This document shows positions 23,123-40,890 of a stretch of DNA of 64,000 nucleotides, piece after piece. The notes beneath the pieces are model-generated. The model saw nothing but the letters and a program-made list of their open reading frames with translations, was not told the origin of the DNA and did no database searches. Position numbers and translations under genes: made by a program. The first letter of the stretch is position 1. The number at the start of each line of letters is the position of its first letter. Source of the stretch: Haliclona indistincta (Eukaryota > Porifera > Demospongiae > Haplosclerida > Chalinidae); contig OZ024784.1 in assembly GCA_964017065.1 (NCBI GenBank), forward strand, positions 3,701,152-3,765,151, in the 5' to 3' direction.

Positions 23123-24195
23123 ATGGTCAGTCAACACATTGCATTGGTTGTAAAATGTTCTATTTCTCTTCACACAGGCTGGGGTAGAATATATTTCTCC
23201 TGAAGGTGATTTATATTTAAATTATGTTGCCTAGTAAGGATGCTTCACAGGACTGCGTGTTGATGGTCGTCGACCTCCTGAATTGAGAAAGTTAGAGTGC
23301 CAGTTGGGAGTGTGTCAGCAAGCTGATGGCTCTGCTTCTCTCCAACAAGGCAACACTAAAGTCATTGCTACAGTATATGGTCCTCATGATGTGAGTAATA
23401 TATTATGCATAACCATTATAACTTAATTTGCAGGTAAGTAGACGATCCGAGGCACTTCATGACAGAGCATACATTAACTTTCAATATAGTATGGCTACTT
23501 TCAGTACATCAGAGAGGAAGAAAAGACCTCGTGGTGACAGGTTTGTTATCAAGTGACAGGTGTGTGTGTGACCGATCCTATAGGAGATCATCAGAAATCT
23601 CTAATTCTTTGAAGCGAACATTTGAGCTAGCTCTTATGACCGAGATGTACCCAATGTCAAAGATTGATGTATTTGTACAAGTGTTGCAGTCAGATGGCGG
23701 TAATGAGGCTGTTTCATACATCATCTTACTTCTTATCTCTTCCAGCTAATAAAGCTGTGTGTATTAATGCTGCCACGATGGCACTTATTGATGCTGGGAT
23801 TGCAATGAAGGACTTTGTATGTGCCTGCTCTTCCAGTTTAATAGAAGACACCACTGTAGTAGGTATGAATCATTCTATTATTTGTCTTTATTTTCCCCTC
23901 GATCTTCTCAGATTTAAACTATCTAGAGGAAAGTGCTCGTGGCCCTACTCTGACTGTGGCTACTCTTCCAAAGAGTAGCAAAATTGTTCTTTTACAAGTA
24001 ATTCACATAATAATATTCAATTTTGCAAGCATTGTTATGTGATTGGCTGAAATGTAGATGGAATCTCGACTTCATTCTGATCACCTCAATGATGTCCTAC
24101 AAGCTGGCATCACTGGCTGCTCACGTGTACATACCATTTTAGACTCAGTGGTAAAGAGCCACTTATCTGCAGCAACAGATTCATTTGCAACATAG
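23123..24195 (+). CDS. EXOSC4: Exosome component 4 (RRP41)
   Basis: RNase PH-fold subunit of the RNA exosome ring, used in 3'-5' RNA decay and processing; animal RRP41 is structural (known). Eight exons: 23123-23125 (Met only), 23178-23205, 23251-23390, 23434-23540, 23584-23699, 23746-23862, 23912-23997 and 24058-24195, giving 244 residues (human 245). The sequence M-AGVEYISPEG-LRVDGRRPPELRK, QADGSASLQQGNTKVIATVYGPHD, VFVQVLQSDGG and AATMALIDAGIAMKDFVCACS matches the family throughout. All phases fit. The start codon stands alone in exon 1, as in RPL35 of this window. A CACGTG E-box lies at 23105-23110 in the promoter. Confidence 0.95.
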
Positions 24196-24385
24196 TGTGA
24201 TCTCTCATTGACAAATTGTATAATAATTATAGTGTTCTTACAAAAACATAAATAATAGTGAATTTATTACATGAAGACAAAATGCTAGTAAATAACTCAA
24301 ACAAGTTGTTCAGTTGCTATGTTAACACAAAACAAATTGTTAGAGTCTAGTGAGAGAGCAGAATAGATCAGAGAAAGGAGATTAG

Positions 24386-25702
24386 TTAGTAGTCGAAATC
24401 ATAGTCGTCATTGTCAGAGGAATATTCCATCGATTGAAAGTCAACTCTATAGCGTAGAATACCACCAATGCCTCCAAACCCTTTGCAGAATTGTGAGCCT
24501 TCTTGTGATCGATCGGTCACAATCTCAAGAGTTGCTCCAAAGGTCTTGTAATTGTTGGCCATCCACTCCAATAAAGGCATCTTTTCCACAAGCTCTAACT
24601 CCACGGATGTCTCCTTGTCAAGGAAATGTGTCTTGTCTTTTTCTTGCTCTGAGTTCAAATGCTTCACAATTTCCTCATCGGTCGCATGGTTTCGGAGCAC
24701 GAAGCGTGTGATGTCCAGATTCTCCCAGACTATCAAAATGTCAACAGCTCCCATTTCTAATGATTTCAACATGTCGTCCACACCAAAACAATACTTCCCT
24801 GTGTCCTGCGAAATCTCGTCAAAATACCGCCCAATCAGCTTCTTTTCCTGGATAAACTTGACATTCGAGAGAACCTCAGCAGCCAGCTCTATAGCCTGGT
24901 TAAATCCATTTTCTCCTCCGTACGATACATCTACTATCTTCAGAATTTTGGCTTGTAGACGAGGATCAAACATATCAGATTGACCCAACTCTGTCTTGAA
25001 GTCTGCTGAACCGGCAAGTATCATTCCCTCAACATTCGGACGATCGTTCGATATGAACAACTGGATGGCAGTCTCTGCTACCTTGCGAATGTAGTTATGT
25101 CTTTTCTCCATTCTAAGACGAGCAAATCGAAGAGCAGATTGACCACCACGACCATGCTTCTTCGGAAGGTCAACAGTGAACTTATGAAGGATATCCCTTG
25201 TGTTTCCACAGAGCGTCCCAAACAGAGCACCATTTCCATCCATGATAATGAAAGCGAACTTGTTATCGTCTGCAAGAAGAGCGGTGAGTGCTTCTGTATG
25301 AAATTTGTTATCGCACAGGTAGAGTGAAGTGTTGATAGGTTTGAACGGCTCAAAATCAATGTTGACCTTCTTTTCCTTCCCCTCATCGGTGACAATTGTT
25401 CCACAGTATATGACTAGCCCTTTTGTAGGAACTTTAGAGTAGAGCTTGAGACGTTGCTGGACAGATGTGATCGCTCCAAGGACAGAGAGACGGTTGACAC
25501 GACTCTTGATGTTGGAAGCAGTCCCAAACTCATCGGCAAGCATCTTAGCTACTCTAGATATCTGGTCCTTGGGCGGAATGATCAAAGAGATCATGGATGT
25601 ACCATTACCCCTAGCAGCTTCTAAACTCTTGATCAGTCGCTTGATTTTCCATATTTCTACGTTCCTGTCAGCTGATTCTTCTCCATGACCAGCTGACGCC
25701 AT
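24386..25702 (-). CDS. ETF1: eRF1, peptide chain release factor (intronless)
   Basis: Eukaryotic release factor 1, which recognises all three stop codons in the ribosomal A site and triggers peptide release (known). The 438-residue protein lies in one uninterrupted exon. The stop-codon-reading motifs are intact: TASNIKS (about residues 60-66) and YLCDNKF (about 127-133). The GGQ loop that hydrolyses peptidyl-tRNA is [11 protein letters not shown] (about 182-192). The C-terminal eRF3-binding domain ends in an acidic tail (DNDDYDFDY). The start is the ATG at 25700-25702, which gives [19 protein letters not shown]. Human ETF1 has many introns, so the lack of introns here is unusual for this locus and suggests retroposition or intron loss. 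Confidence 0.97.
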   Translation of the reverse strand: MASAGHGEESADRNVEIWKIKRLIKSLEAARGNGTSMISLIIPPKDQISRVAKMLADEFGTASNIKSRVNRLSVLGAITSVQQRLKLYSKVPTKGLVIYCGTIVTDEGKEKKVNIDFEPFKPINTSLYLCDNKFHTEALTALLADDNKFAFIIMDGNGALFGTLCGNTRDILHKFTVDLPKKHGRGGQSALRFARLRMEKRHNYIRKVAETAIQLFISNDRPNVEGMILAGSADFKTELGQSDMFDPRLQAKILKIVDVSYGGENGFNQAIELAAEVLSNVKFIQEKKLIGRYFDEISQDTGKYCFGVDDMLKSLEMGAVDILIVWENLDITRFVLRNHATDEEIVKHLNSEQEKDKTHFLDKETSVELELVEKMPLLEWMANNYKTFGATLEIVTDRSQEGSQFCKGFGGIGGILRYRVDFQSMEYSSDNDDYDFDY

Positions 25703-25929
25703 GGTCAAGAAACCTTTTATGACGTCACGTACGAACTAGTCCCAGAACTGTTGCTGTTCCCTCACAGGACGAGGTAGAGGACCTTATTTCACCACTGCAA
25801 CGCAACAAGGACCACACGTGGCAAAACTTCCGCACGCGTGTTTTTAGAAACTTTATCTTACGGTCCAGTTGTGGGCGGATCTCGTGGAAGCTATTAGTCA
25901 GCTCATTGGTCAGCTCAGGTTGGTGTCAA
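25703..25929. promoter_or_regulatory. Bidirectional promoter, ETF1 / PGAP4
   Basis: 227 bp between starts. It contains a palindromic CRE-like TGACGTCA at about 25719-25726 and a CACGTG E-box at 25815-25820, in a locally GC-rich stretch. Confidence 0.5.
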
Positions 25930-27126
25930 ATGTCATTAAAAGTCCTCTGTATTTCGTGCCTAAAAGACCTTTGGCGTGAAATCTTGTACATTCTAATATT
26001 GATATTGTTGGCCAGCATTTTACTGCCATATCTTTACCAGAACCTGGCCTATTCTGCATTTTATAACCCCTCCTCTATCAGTCAGAGCAAGCTGCTGAAT
26101 GATAACTTGAGGAGGGGACAACAGGCATCCTCTTTCTTGAAAAATAACCAGTTTTCTGGTATATTTTCTCGTGCAAACAGCACTGGTATGAAGTACTGCT
26201 TTGGTATTGTAAGTGTAAAGAGACGTCAAGAGACACTTTACCTCACACAAACAATCGCTAGATTGTTGTTTCTTCTGCGGGATCATAAAGAACTGTCATA
26301 TAGTTTATTGGTCTACAATCCTGATGGAGACAAAAACGTTGAGGCAATGCAACTGGCCAAAACTATTCCTGTCATCAATACGGTACCACCGCAAAATATC
26401 AGTCAAGGTAGAGAATGGCTTGATCCGTATGAGAAAGAGAAATACGACTATACATCAGTACTGCAGCTATGCAACCAAAGAAATGCCATGTACTCGATCA
26501 TCTTACAAGATGATGCTGTTTTAGATTGGAATTTCTTTCCTAAACTAGAGTTTGTACTTGCTCACTGGCTGCCAATGCCTCCTTCTTCATGGGCCATTCT
26601 AAAATTATTTTATCCTGAGAAATACCAAGACTGGGGCAATGATCCAAGCATGATAGTTGAGCTGGTAGTTGTCGTGTTAATGGGAGGTTCATTGCTGACT
26701 CTCCTTGTCTCAGTAGTTGTCCCGGGAGTGCTGTGGAGACGTACATCATCTTTAGTTCCTGTCCTTCGATTAACTGCTTCTATTGCTTTCATCCTTGTGA
26801 TAATTGTCACACTAGGCCGCCCACACTGGGAGGAACTCCGAAAGCTTCATCCATTCTTGACTTCTGTAGTGCCTGCTAGAGGTTGCTGTATACCAGCTGT
26901 GCTATACCCAAGAACACATCTAGCTGAAGTAGTGGAGTACCTTAAATCAGTAGTGTGTACACGTGCCTTCCCAGTTGACCTGGCTTTGGACTTGTTTGTT
27001 GAGAAGAAGAAACTGGATAAATATCTTATTGTTCCCAACATTGCTAGGCATATAGGCTATTTGTCTAGTTTACCTAAGGGATTCAAGAACACCAAAGAAT
27101 TTGGACTTCTATTTTTAGAACCCTAA
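25930..27126 (+). CDS. PGAP4: PGAP4 (TMEM246), GPI-anchor GalNAc transferase
   Basis: Golgi enzyme that adds N-acetylgalactosamine to the first mannose of GPI anchors (known of the family). It is a single-exon ORF of 398 residues starting MSLKVLCISCLKDLWRE. An N-terminal signal-anchor (ILYILILILLASILLPYLY) is followed by a GT-A-type catalytic region, with the acidic metal-binding motif LQDDAVLDW at about residue 197. In the middle are two tandem membrane segments (MIVELVVVVLMGGSLLTLLVS and TASIAFILVIIVTLG), the hallmark of this family. The C-terminal part has the conserved NIARHIGYLSSL. Longer upstream reading would need a non-ATG start, so I use the first ATG. Confidence 0.88.
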   Translation: MSLKVLCISCLKDLWREILYILILILLASILLPYLYQNLAYSAFYNPSSISQSKLLNDNLRRGQQASSFLKNNQFSGIFSRANSTGMKYCFGIVSVKRRQETLYLTQTIARLLFLLRDHKELSYSLLVYNPDGDKNVEAMQLAKTIPVINTVPPQNISQGREWLDPYEKEKYDYTSVLQLCNQRNAMYSIILQDDAVLDWNFFPKLEFVLAHWLPMPPSSWAILKLFYPEKYQDWGNDPSMIVELVVVVLMGGSLLTLLVSVVVPGVLWRRTSSLVPVLRLTASIAFILVIIVTLGRPHWEELRKLHPFLTSVVPARGCCIPAVLYPRTHLAEVVEYLKSVVCTRAFPVDLALDLFVEKKKLDKYLIVPNIARHIGYLSSLPKGFKNTKEFGLLFLEP

Positions 27127-27192
27127 CTAATACCTAGTATAGTGACCACTCAAAATTAATAATTGATTATTTTGTATAATTTTGTAGCAATC

Positions 27193-28699
27193 ATGACAAC
27201 TAATGATATTCTATACATTGAGCCGTTCTACGGAGGATCTCACCAACAGCTTGTTGACCTGTTACAGCAAGAGCTTGGTGGTGTGGTCACGTCACTACCA
27301 GCAACCAAATGGCACTGGAGAATGAGAGTGTCTGCTCTACACTTTGCACTGAACATACCAAAAGACCACAATTTCAAGTGAGAAAGTAAAACTTGCATAA
27401 TTATTAAGATTTGGTGCATTTGTTCTCATCAGGACATTGTTTGCCAGCAGTGTGTTGAACCTGTGTGAGCTTGTGTCACTGCGACCAGATCTAGCTTCTC
27501 TACACAAGGTGCTCTACTTTCATGAGAACCAGCTCATTTATCCTGTGAGAAAGCAACAGGAAAGAGACTTCCAATATGGCTACAATCAGATACTATCGTG
27601 GTAATATGTGAAATTTCATTGCATGACTACTGCATTATCTGGTATACTGTACAGTATGGTGGCAGACCTCATTCTCTTCAACTCCCAATTCAACATGGAG
27701 TCTTTCCTGAGCAACTTGAGTTCATTTCTAAAACTAATGCCAGACTATCGACCTAGAAATCTGTCTGAATTAATCAGACCAAAATGTCAAGTTGTGTATT
27801 TTCCATTGGAATTCTCCTTTCATCCTAAACTACATAAAAATGACAAAGGTGCCGATGAGAACAAGGATGATCAGGAATTTGATGCAGTGAAAACAGATGA
27901 ATCTCTTGATCGTCTCACAAAACACTCTCCTCTTCATATTGTATGGCCACACAGATGGTACTAAGCAACATTTCATCAACTAGATTGGTCATTTTCTCTC
28001 TCAGGGAGCATGATAAAGGTCCAGAGGAATTGTGTGCTGTGCTACAGAAACTAATTCAATTGGATTTAGACTTTTGTGTGTCCATACTAGGATCACATAC
28101 TAATGATATACCAAGTGAGTACTAGTGTGAGTAGGTGCTGGCACAATGATAGCAGTCTAAATATTTTAATCAGCCTCATTTGAAGAGCTATTTCCTAGTA
28201 TTGGACCCAGACTCATCCACTATGGAACACCATCCAAAGAACAATACTGGCAGATACTGCAGCAAGCTGATGTAGTGATATCCACTGCCAAGCATGAAAC
28301 ATTTGGAGTAGCTATGTAAGACATGCACTCATTTATTTTCTTGAGATACCATCTCCATAGGTTAGAGGCTACATACAGTGGTTGCTATCCACTCTGTCCT
28401 AATAGACTGGTCTATCCCGAAATATATCCACGTCAGTGTGTGACGGTGTGTGCGTTGTCACCATAGTCTCGTTCCACAGGTGAATGCCTCTATAACACAG
28501 ACCAGCAACTGGTAAAAAGGCTCCAGGCATTCTGTCAGAGACCATCTTCAGCCAAGCAACAGAGAGCAGCTCTACAAGTGAGCAACAAGACAATCAGGAA
28601 TACATTCTCAACTCTTTTCTATCTTTATCACAGATCAACATCTCGCAGTATCAGTGGACAAATTTAGAACCATTATTCAAACAGGCCCTACGTGCATAG
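27193..28699 (+). CDS. GTDC1: GTDC1 / QTMAN, tRNA-queuosine mannosyltransferase
   Basis: GT-B-fold glycosyltransferase that mannosylates queuosine in tRNA-Asp (known for the vertebrate enzyme). The N-terminal DUF3524-type domain begins with [20 protein letters not shown], then [42 protein letters not shown] and [16 protein letters not shown]. The C-terminal glycosyltransferase half has [56 protein letters not shown] and PLFKQALRA at the end. About seven exons with short introns. The enzyme depends on queuine salvaged from diet or bacteria. It follows PGAP4 on the same strand with 66 bp between, but there is no sign that the two share a transcript. Confidence 0.92.
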
Positions 28700-28733
28700 T
28701 TAAAATTTAAAATTCTCAAAGCTATAAAATGAG

Positions 28734-31700
28734 CTATATAGTGTAAAGGCTGGCAGCAAACACAATATCACGTCTGATCAAATTAGAGACCTCTCTCATC
28801 TTAATGCCCAGGTCACGGTCACCCACCACACGAGCAGCCTTAATAATGTCTCTACACAAGTCATCCAATCTCTGAATACACTTGACAATCACACCTGACA
28901 TGGGAAACATGACATACTGTAGATATGCAGAATGCAACTGACCTTCAAGTATATCTGTTAGCCCAATTATGTCAACAAACTCCTAACAAGCGACACATAT
29001 CACACATTCCATAGCTCACATCTCTCTCTGCTTCTCACCTTGCCCTTTGCCCACTCATATACCACCTCTACTAGACCAAACTTCAACTCTTTCTCGTACT
29101 CATCAGCTGATCTACTCAGACCAAACCTTAGCTCCACATCAGCTATGTCCCTAGCTACAGCAAGCATCATCTCCTTTCCCTGAGTAGCATTAATGATTAT
29201 TACATAGTACGTCATCTTTGACCAATCGGATTGCTCTATTCGAGGGCATTAAGTGTAGGTTATATCCCGCGTTAGCGGGAAATATGACCCGTTATATCCC
29301 GCGGGAAAGGGCGCGCTCAAGTGAAGTCGAGGAAGCGCCGAGGGCGAAGCCCGAGGTGCTTTCGAGACTTCATGAGAGCGCTAGCCCTTTCCCGAGGGAT
29401 ATAACGGGTCGTACGTCCCGCCAACATGTGATATAACTTACTTGTACCACGCTAAAGGCTGTTCTGATCTTGGGCACGTGACACGGAGGGAAATATGACC
29501 CGTTATATCCCTCAAATAGCGCAATCTGATTGGTCAGAATAGTCTTAGTATGGTATAATGTAGGTTATTGACCACGCGTAGTGTCTTCTATAGCAACAGA
29601 CCGTTGCGTCTTTGCGAGTTTGAAAAATTCGCAATGTTATTGCACTCACAGAGATGAACTATGTAATAAATCATTTATTGCCCTCGTGTGAGGGCAATAA
29701 CAACTAATACTTATGATAGGATTATACATTGAGATAAGACGGACCTTTTTTAGTCGATCAGTGAGAGTTGGTTCTTCACACTTGCTCTGATGAAGGATGA
29801 ACATGAGCATGTGTAATGCAGCGACCACGTACCTGTTGAAGCACTAAGGACGACAACAATGCAGCAATTTCAGCTGGTTCGAATTCCGAGAGAGTGTTAC
29901 GAAAGAAAAGCTCAGTCACGATCATCTCCTGTGTGTGTGCTTCACAGGCTACCCGTCCCTTCAGCTGCACAACACCTCTCTTGCTCAAGTACCCTAGATG
30001 CTGTAGCACCTGTACTTTCTGATGATATTCTGGTAACAACTGCAGACTATCTTCAGACAACCAGTATCTAAGATCACGAAGTGTTTTCTGTAGTTCTGCT
30101 TTCTTCCTCGCATGTTCAAACTACAATCGTGATTCAAAGATAAAATTCGCAAAATAAACACTCACATGGTTGGTGAAGAGAGGGCACTCTAAGCAAGAAA
30201 AGTTACTAAGCAGCTTAACCAACTTGTCTTTCTCGTCTCTCATTTCCACATACTCCATGTCTGTGACTCTAAGGTCCTTCACAGGGTCCAATATCTGAAG
30301 ACCTCCTTGAGAATACAAGTCAACCAATAGCAGTAACTCCTGAACTGCACTGGACGTGTCTCTACCAGGCGGATTACCTCTGAAAAGAATAACTCAAAAG
30401 TGATAACTCATCTAGCAGGGCCGACTTACCGAAATCGTGGTATCTGTCGGTTCTTATAGTCATTGATAATTCTATTACCGTCCACACTCAGTTCTCTACT
30501 AGTGAGGCAAAACAAGTGTTCAACCCCAATCTCTAATACGGTATGCCTGATCTCTCCCTCAGGACGAAATAGTTCTTTTATTGGTGTGTACGGCTTGACG
30601 ACATTCGAATTCAAGCTGACCAATGAGGTAGCAGCATCCTCAGAATCATCACCGTGATTGCACAGCATTAGTACAGTGTAGGACTGCTTGCTCTTGGCTG
30701 TGTAAGACTGTTGTGGTTTGTTATGAAGTATCACAGCAAGACAATAGTGGTAACACTCTGTGAACAGTATCACAACACGACCAGGAGATAGTGCTTTCTG
30801 GACACGAAACTGCTTCAAAAACAGAGTCTGGAAACAAAAAAGACGTGTAGTTACTATCAACTCAAAACCAGAGGTTAACCACTGTTCTGCAACTATTATT
30901 TGTTGACCTTCATTAACTGCTGTAGCTCATTGATACGTGCAGTCGAGTTATAGCACTGATCGATATCAAACAGACACACAGGACAGTCTAGTTGTTCCAT
31001 GGATTTAGTTTGCTCTTGAACAGACTCCATTTTCTGCTGGCGATTGACTTCATGCTTCATGGAGTCAATCTCTGAGTAGCTCCGCTTCATAATGTCTTCA
31101 ACTCTGAACAGGAAGACCGATCATACGTAATGGATGCAATAAAGTCACCTTAGAGTGTTGCATCTCATAATGTTTAGTAACATGTTGTATGTGAGTCTGA
31201 ACTGAGACTCCAGTTGAGTTGGTGTTCCCTAGTAACACAGAGTTCAACAACACATGTTACACACCAGTTTAGAACTAACCAGTATCATTTTGTTTAAATC
31301 ACTGGACTCAGGCACATCGGCTTTGCAGAGCAGTATGACAGTCCCTGTGCTATCAAGACCACGCCTACCCGCTCGCCCAGCCATTTGTATGTACTCTCCT
31401 GCACATAGTAATAGTGATATCACATGACACAATAGCCACACCCACCTGGGTACAGATCTCTAACAGTAGTTCCATCATGCTTACGAGTAGAGTCAAACAC
31501 TACAGTACGAGCTGGCATATTCACACCCATCGCAAAGGTCTCTGTAGCAAATAATAGCTACAGACAACAATTATTGATAGAAGCAATAAAAGGGACCACA
31601 CTTTGACTAAGCCTTGTTGGAACAGCATCTCTATAACCTAGTGGAAGAGCTAGATACTCTTGATAATGCAGAATGCTCAGCATACCTCCTTGATAATGGG

Positions 31701-34139
31701 TAGTATACCACTATGATGCACAGCTATACCACGCCGCAGTATATCCTGCATCCACAATACCTAACAGAAGAGCAAAGGAACTAGTACATGCAGTTCTCTG
31801 AGTCACTGCTAACTTGTGGTAGCTGGCGATCTGATCCTTTGAGAAGAGAAACTGATTTTTTGAAGAAAATACTTATTTTGTGCTTCTCCTCAGAAGTGGT
31901 CAAGTCAAGAGAGGTGAGAGAGTCTGCGTTATCATCACATCGCTTACGAGACAGTGTGAATGCAACCACTGGCAACTTATCCTTCTTGTTCAGCATGTTG
32001 ATCAGAGACAGCCACACATTCTTATCCTAAAAAAAGAGACAAAAATGATAATTTTTAACATTTGGCTCATCTACCTGTTGAGCAGTTGACATTTGCTTCA
32101 CTTTAGGACCGAACTTGGATCCGCTCTTTTTATTATCTCTCTCCTTCTTAGCAGTTAGAGCACTATGATAGCTGTATAGAAGAAAAAATGGTCAAAATAA
32201 CAGAATAGCATATGCACCCTTTAGTGATAAATTCTCTGTTTTCATTGACTATCATGAACAACTGGTCACTGGTCATCTTGCTGTTACCAGTGTAGAGAAA
32301 GTGCTGAAGTGGAACTGGTCTCTTGTATGTACTGATGACGTATATCTGCTTCTGTTTAGTACGACTATAATAATAGACAAGTTACATGGCGTATGTACAA
32401 GCGTAGGTATTGCTGACCCCACCCAATCAGCAAACTGCATCGCATTGGGAACAGTTGCTGAGAGTAGAATGAGCCTCACGTGATCGGGTAGCATGATCAT
32501 CACTTCCTCCCAGACCACGCCTCTCTACATACAACAGATGCAACACATGCACACACACACACATATGCACACCTCACTGTCATTAATATAATGCACTTCA
32601 TCGAACACCACCCACTCCACATCACGAATCACTTCAGAGCCGTTATACAGCATAGACCTGATAGTAATGATGATGCTCAATGGTCATTAGCTCTCTAACT
32701 CACCTCAATATTTCAGTTGTCATGATCAGACAAGGAGCCTCCTTGTTGATTTGAACATCTCCAGTTATTAGACCAATCTTTTCCTCGCCAAAAGTTGTTC
32801 TAAAATCACGAAACTTTTGATTTGAGAGTGCCTTAATGGGTGAAGTATAGATGGTCCTAGATAAAAAAAAGCTGAGATAATAATATAATGACCGATGACA
32901 GGATACTATACCTGGTCATGTGGCTAAGAGAGAGTGCAATGGCATACTCTGCCACTACAGTCTTGCCAGCTGATGTGTGAGCAGCTACGAACACACTCTC
33001 ATGTGACTCTAGTCTGAGCACAGCTTGCTTCTGAAATGTGTCTAACTCAAACGGCCACTGAAACGAAGATAATGATGCATGAAACAATGCATGTTGATTA
33101 CCTTGTGAGCCATATTAGGTACTCTATAATGGAAGTCATCAATAGTCTCTTTGAGGTTCACTTTCACAGCCCACTCAGAAGGAGGCTTACTAGGAGCTAC
33201 TGCTGGGACCAGGTGACTCTCCTCGCCTCCCTTTGTTAGAGTATCTATCTCTTCTTTTGTCTCATCATTATCCTCCTTCTCAGCATCTTTCTCTTCTACC
33301 TCTTCAGCTTCAGGATCACACTCTTCCGATTGCAGTAGAGAGGTCCATGATAGCTTCAAGCCTGATATTAAATCTTGTAGAGATGTTCCAGTATCTGTAT
33401 ATACACAGTAACATATGACCACATGCTAATGTGTCAGTCAACCTTGCTTTATCGGCTCTTTCTCTTCTTTTGGATTCTGTGAATGAAGCGCCACACCTTC
33501 ATCAAATCCAGGTGGTATAGTAAGCAAATCTACAGAAATGCATGCAAAAATCACCATACCAATTTACTACAACAACTCACCCTTTTCAAAGTCAATATCT
33601 TCACAGTTTGTATCACTGTCTAATAATCTATTGATTGGTTCGCTGAGTCCACCTATTGCATCAATATACTAGATATGTTACATACCAATACTATGACATA
33701 CCAGGCCAGAAAGGAAAATTGGTCGGATCTCCTATTATTGACTGTCCTGGAGGAGCAGGAGCTCGTTTGAGAGAAGTAGAGTTAGTAGATCTTAAGCCAG
33801 CTTCCTTAATCTCTACCTGAATGATTGATTGATGCATATAGATGTCAAAAAGACCACTGCCAGTGTGTTACCTCATGAAAACCCAGTAACTCTCCTGTAT
33901 CCATGTCTCTGACTACATCAATGTCAGTAGTGAGCGAGCAGAGAGGAATGTGGTAGATGCTCTCTGGATTTGACTTGCGGTCCCACATTCTAGAAGACAA
34001 ATCCAATGATTTTGCATCTATGTTTTGCATGCATTTCTCACTTTTGACATTTTCTGAAGTTGTGAATAGGAAGGTTTTCCGGTGAGACTAGATATCGATG
34101 CAGTACAGTGCTCGGAGAGGGAAGAGGAGGACGCTCCAT
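28734..34139 (-). CDS. SKIC2: SKIC2 (SKIV2L), Ski-complex RNA helicase
   Basis: Ski2-like DExH helicase of the cytoplasmic Ski complex, which feeds mRNA into the exosome for 3'-5' decay (known). The start at 34137-34139 gives [18 protein letters not shown], then [25 protein letters not shown]. The helicase core has motif [44 protein letters not shown], the [12 protein letters not shown] region and [22 protein letters not shown]. Unlike MTREX the arch insert is poorly conserved. The C-terminal helical domain ends [14 protein letters not shown], as in the family. About thirty exons. Its largest intron in the 3' part carries a foldback element. Together with EXOSC4 in the same window it covers two partners of one decay pathway, although they are not linked in a cluster. 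Confidence 0.94.
29218..29537. mobile_element. Foldback MITE-like element in a SKIC2 intron
   Basis: About 320 bp within the SKIC2 intron that spans roughly 29190-29743. The ends are imperfect inverted repeats of about 27 bp (TTGACCAATCGGATTGC.. at 29218 and ..GCAATCTGATTGGTCA ending about 29537). Inside is a long imperfect palindrome, about 29287-29411, whose arms of about 60 bp pair around 29345. A 24-bp motif, GGGAAATATGACCCGTTATATCCC written in two parts as GGGAAATATGACC and CGTTATATCCC, occurs identically at 29277-29300 and 29488-29511. The region is much more GC-rich than its surroundings. No ORF of note and no clear target-site duplication. Confidence 0.65.
29675..29700. repeat. Perfect 11-bp hairpin
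   Basis: TTATTGCCCTC, a GTGT loop, then GAGGGCAATAA. It lies in the same SKIC2 intron, about 140 bp right of the foldback element. A related GAGGGCATTAA lies near the left end of that element (29243), so the hairpin may belong to a larger mobile unit. Confidence 0.5.
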
Positions 34140-34306
34140 GCTGGCACTCTAATAATCGCCCACCACAATAAACCACGCCCGCCATCTACAACTTACAAGG
34201 CAGATCGATCGCGAGGCCAGCAGGGTAAGTCAGCGTCGTGTTCAGTAACTAATTTGAGTGTTATGGCAGTGTGTTTGAGCTAATCTCTTCTTTCAGATTA
34301 TCAGCC
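34140..34306. promoter_or_regulatory. Bidirectional promoter and BRK1 5' UTR, SKIC2 / BRK1
   Basis: 167 bp between the starts. A likely splice donor (CAGGGTAAG near 34221) and acceptor (TTTCAG at 34291-34296) imply a non-coding first exon and a short intron for BRK1. No CACGTG here. Confidence 0.45.
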
Positions 34307-34522
34307 ATGACGTCGGTTCAAAGCCAAGTGCAACAAGACTGGAACAACCGACAATTTATCGATGTAATCACCTCTAGCATCAAGCAGATCACAGAATTCC
34401 TCAATGCATTCGACATGTCTGCCCGGACACGGCTGGCCATGTTGAACGAGCGGCTAACAGCACTTGAGAGACAAGTGGACTACATTGAGGCCAGAGTGCC
34501 CAAACAAGGGTCAGCTTCATAA
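34307..34522 (+). CDS. BRK1: BRK1 (HSPC300), WAVE complex subunit
   Basis: Smallest subunit of the five-member WAVE regulatory complex that activates Arp2/3 actin nucleation (known). 71 residues, one coding exon. The protein is a single coiled coil: [20 protein letters not shown], then [20 protein letters not shown] and [16 protein letters not shown]. Length and sequence are close to the human protein (75 residues). The ATG sits directly after an intron acceptor with a short leader. Confidence 0.96.
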   Translation: MTSVQSQVQQDWNNRQFIDVITSSIKQITEFLNAFDMSARTRLAMLNERLTALERQVDYIEARVPKQGSAS

Positions 34523-34754
34523 ACACTGATACTATATCCCTAGCTCTCAGCTAAATCATAGACTAGTTATTCACACACTCACTCACTCACTAGTAAACTA
34601 CTGTTGAATATTGAAGAAACAAGTGTTCATTTTTAGTACGAAAATCATATCTACCGCTTCTTACATACTCTGTTGTTTTACACTGTTGAACTAAAATCAA
34701 ACTATACGTGTGTGCATAATGCTGATGAATACATGGCTGGTATGACTGATCTAG

Positions 34755-40650
<5,896 letters not shown>

Positions 40651-40890
40651 ATTTCTGCACTGTCCTCTGACGATGTAACTGATTATGAACACCTCAGCAG
40701 ACCAGCAGACGACTGAGACGAGATGTGAACTACCAGCTGCCACATGCAACTGCTAGTTCCCGCCAATTGATTCTAAATGGAGCGCGCCTCAACAAGATCA
40801 CGTGACAGTTGTTGCTGTGGTAACAGATCCACGATGGGACGTGGACACGGCCTTGAGTGCTAGTGGACATTGAGCTAGTGGCTTGGCGCC
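40651..40890. promoter_or_regulatory. Bidirectional promoter, SMC1A / CH-ankyrin gene
   Basis: 240 bp between starts, with a CACGTG at 40799-40804 in the context ATCACGTGAC. Confidence 0.5.

Noticed and set aside
29218..29436. 72-residue forward ORF
   Set aside because: It lies in the foldback element and translates palindromic repeat sequence.
33845..34030. SKIC2 start at the Met of [13 protein letters not shown]
   Set aside because: That stretch is intronic: TTTGTCTTCTAG is a strong acceptor that joins MWDRKSN to an upstream exon beginning MERPPLPS, which fits the family N-terminus.
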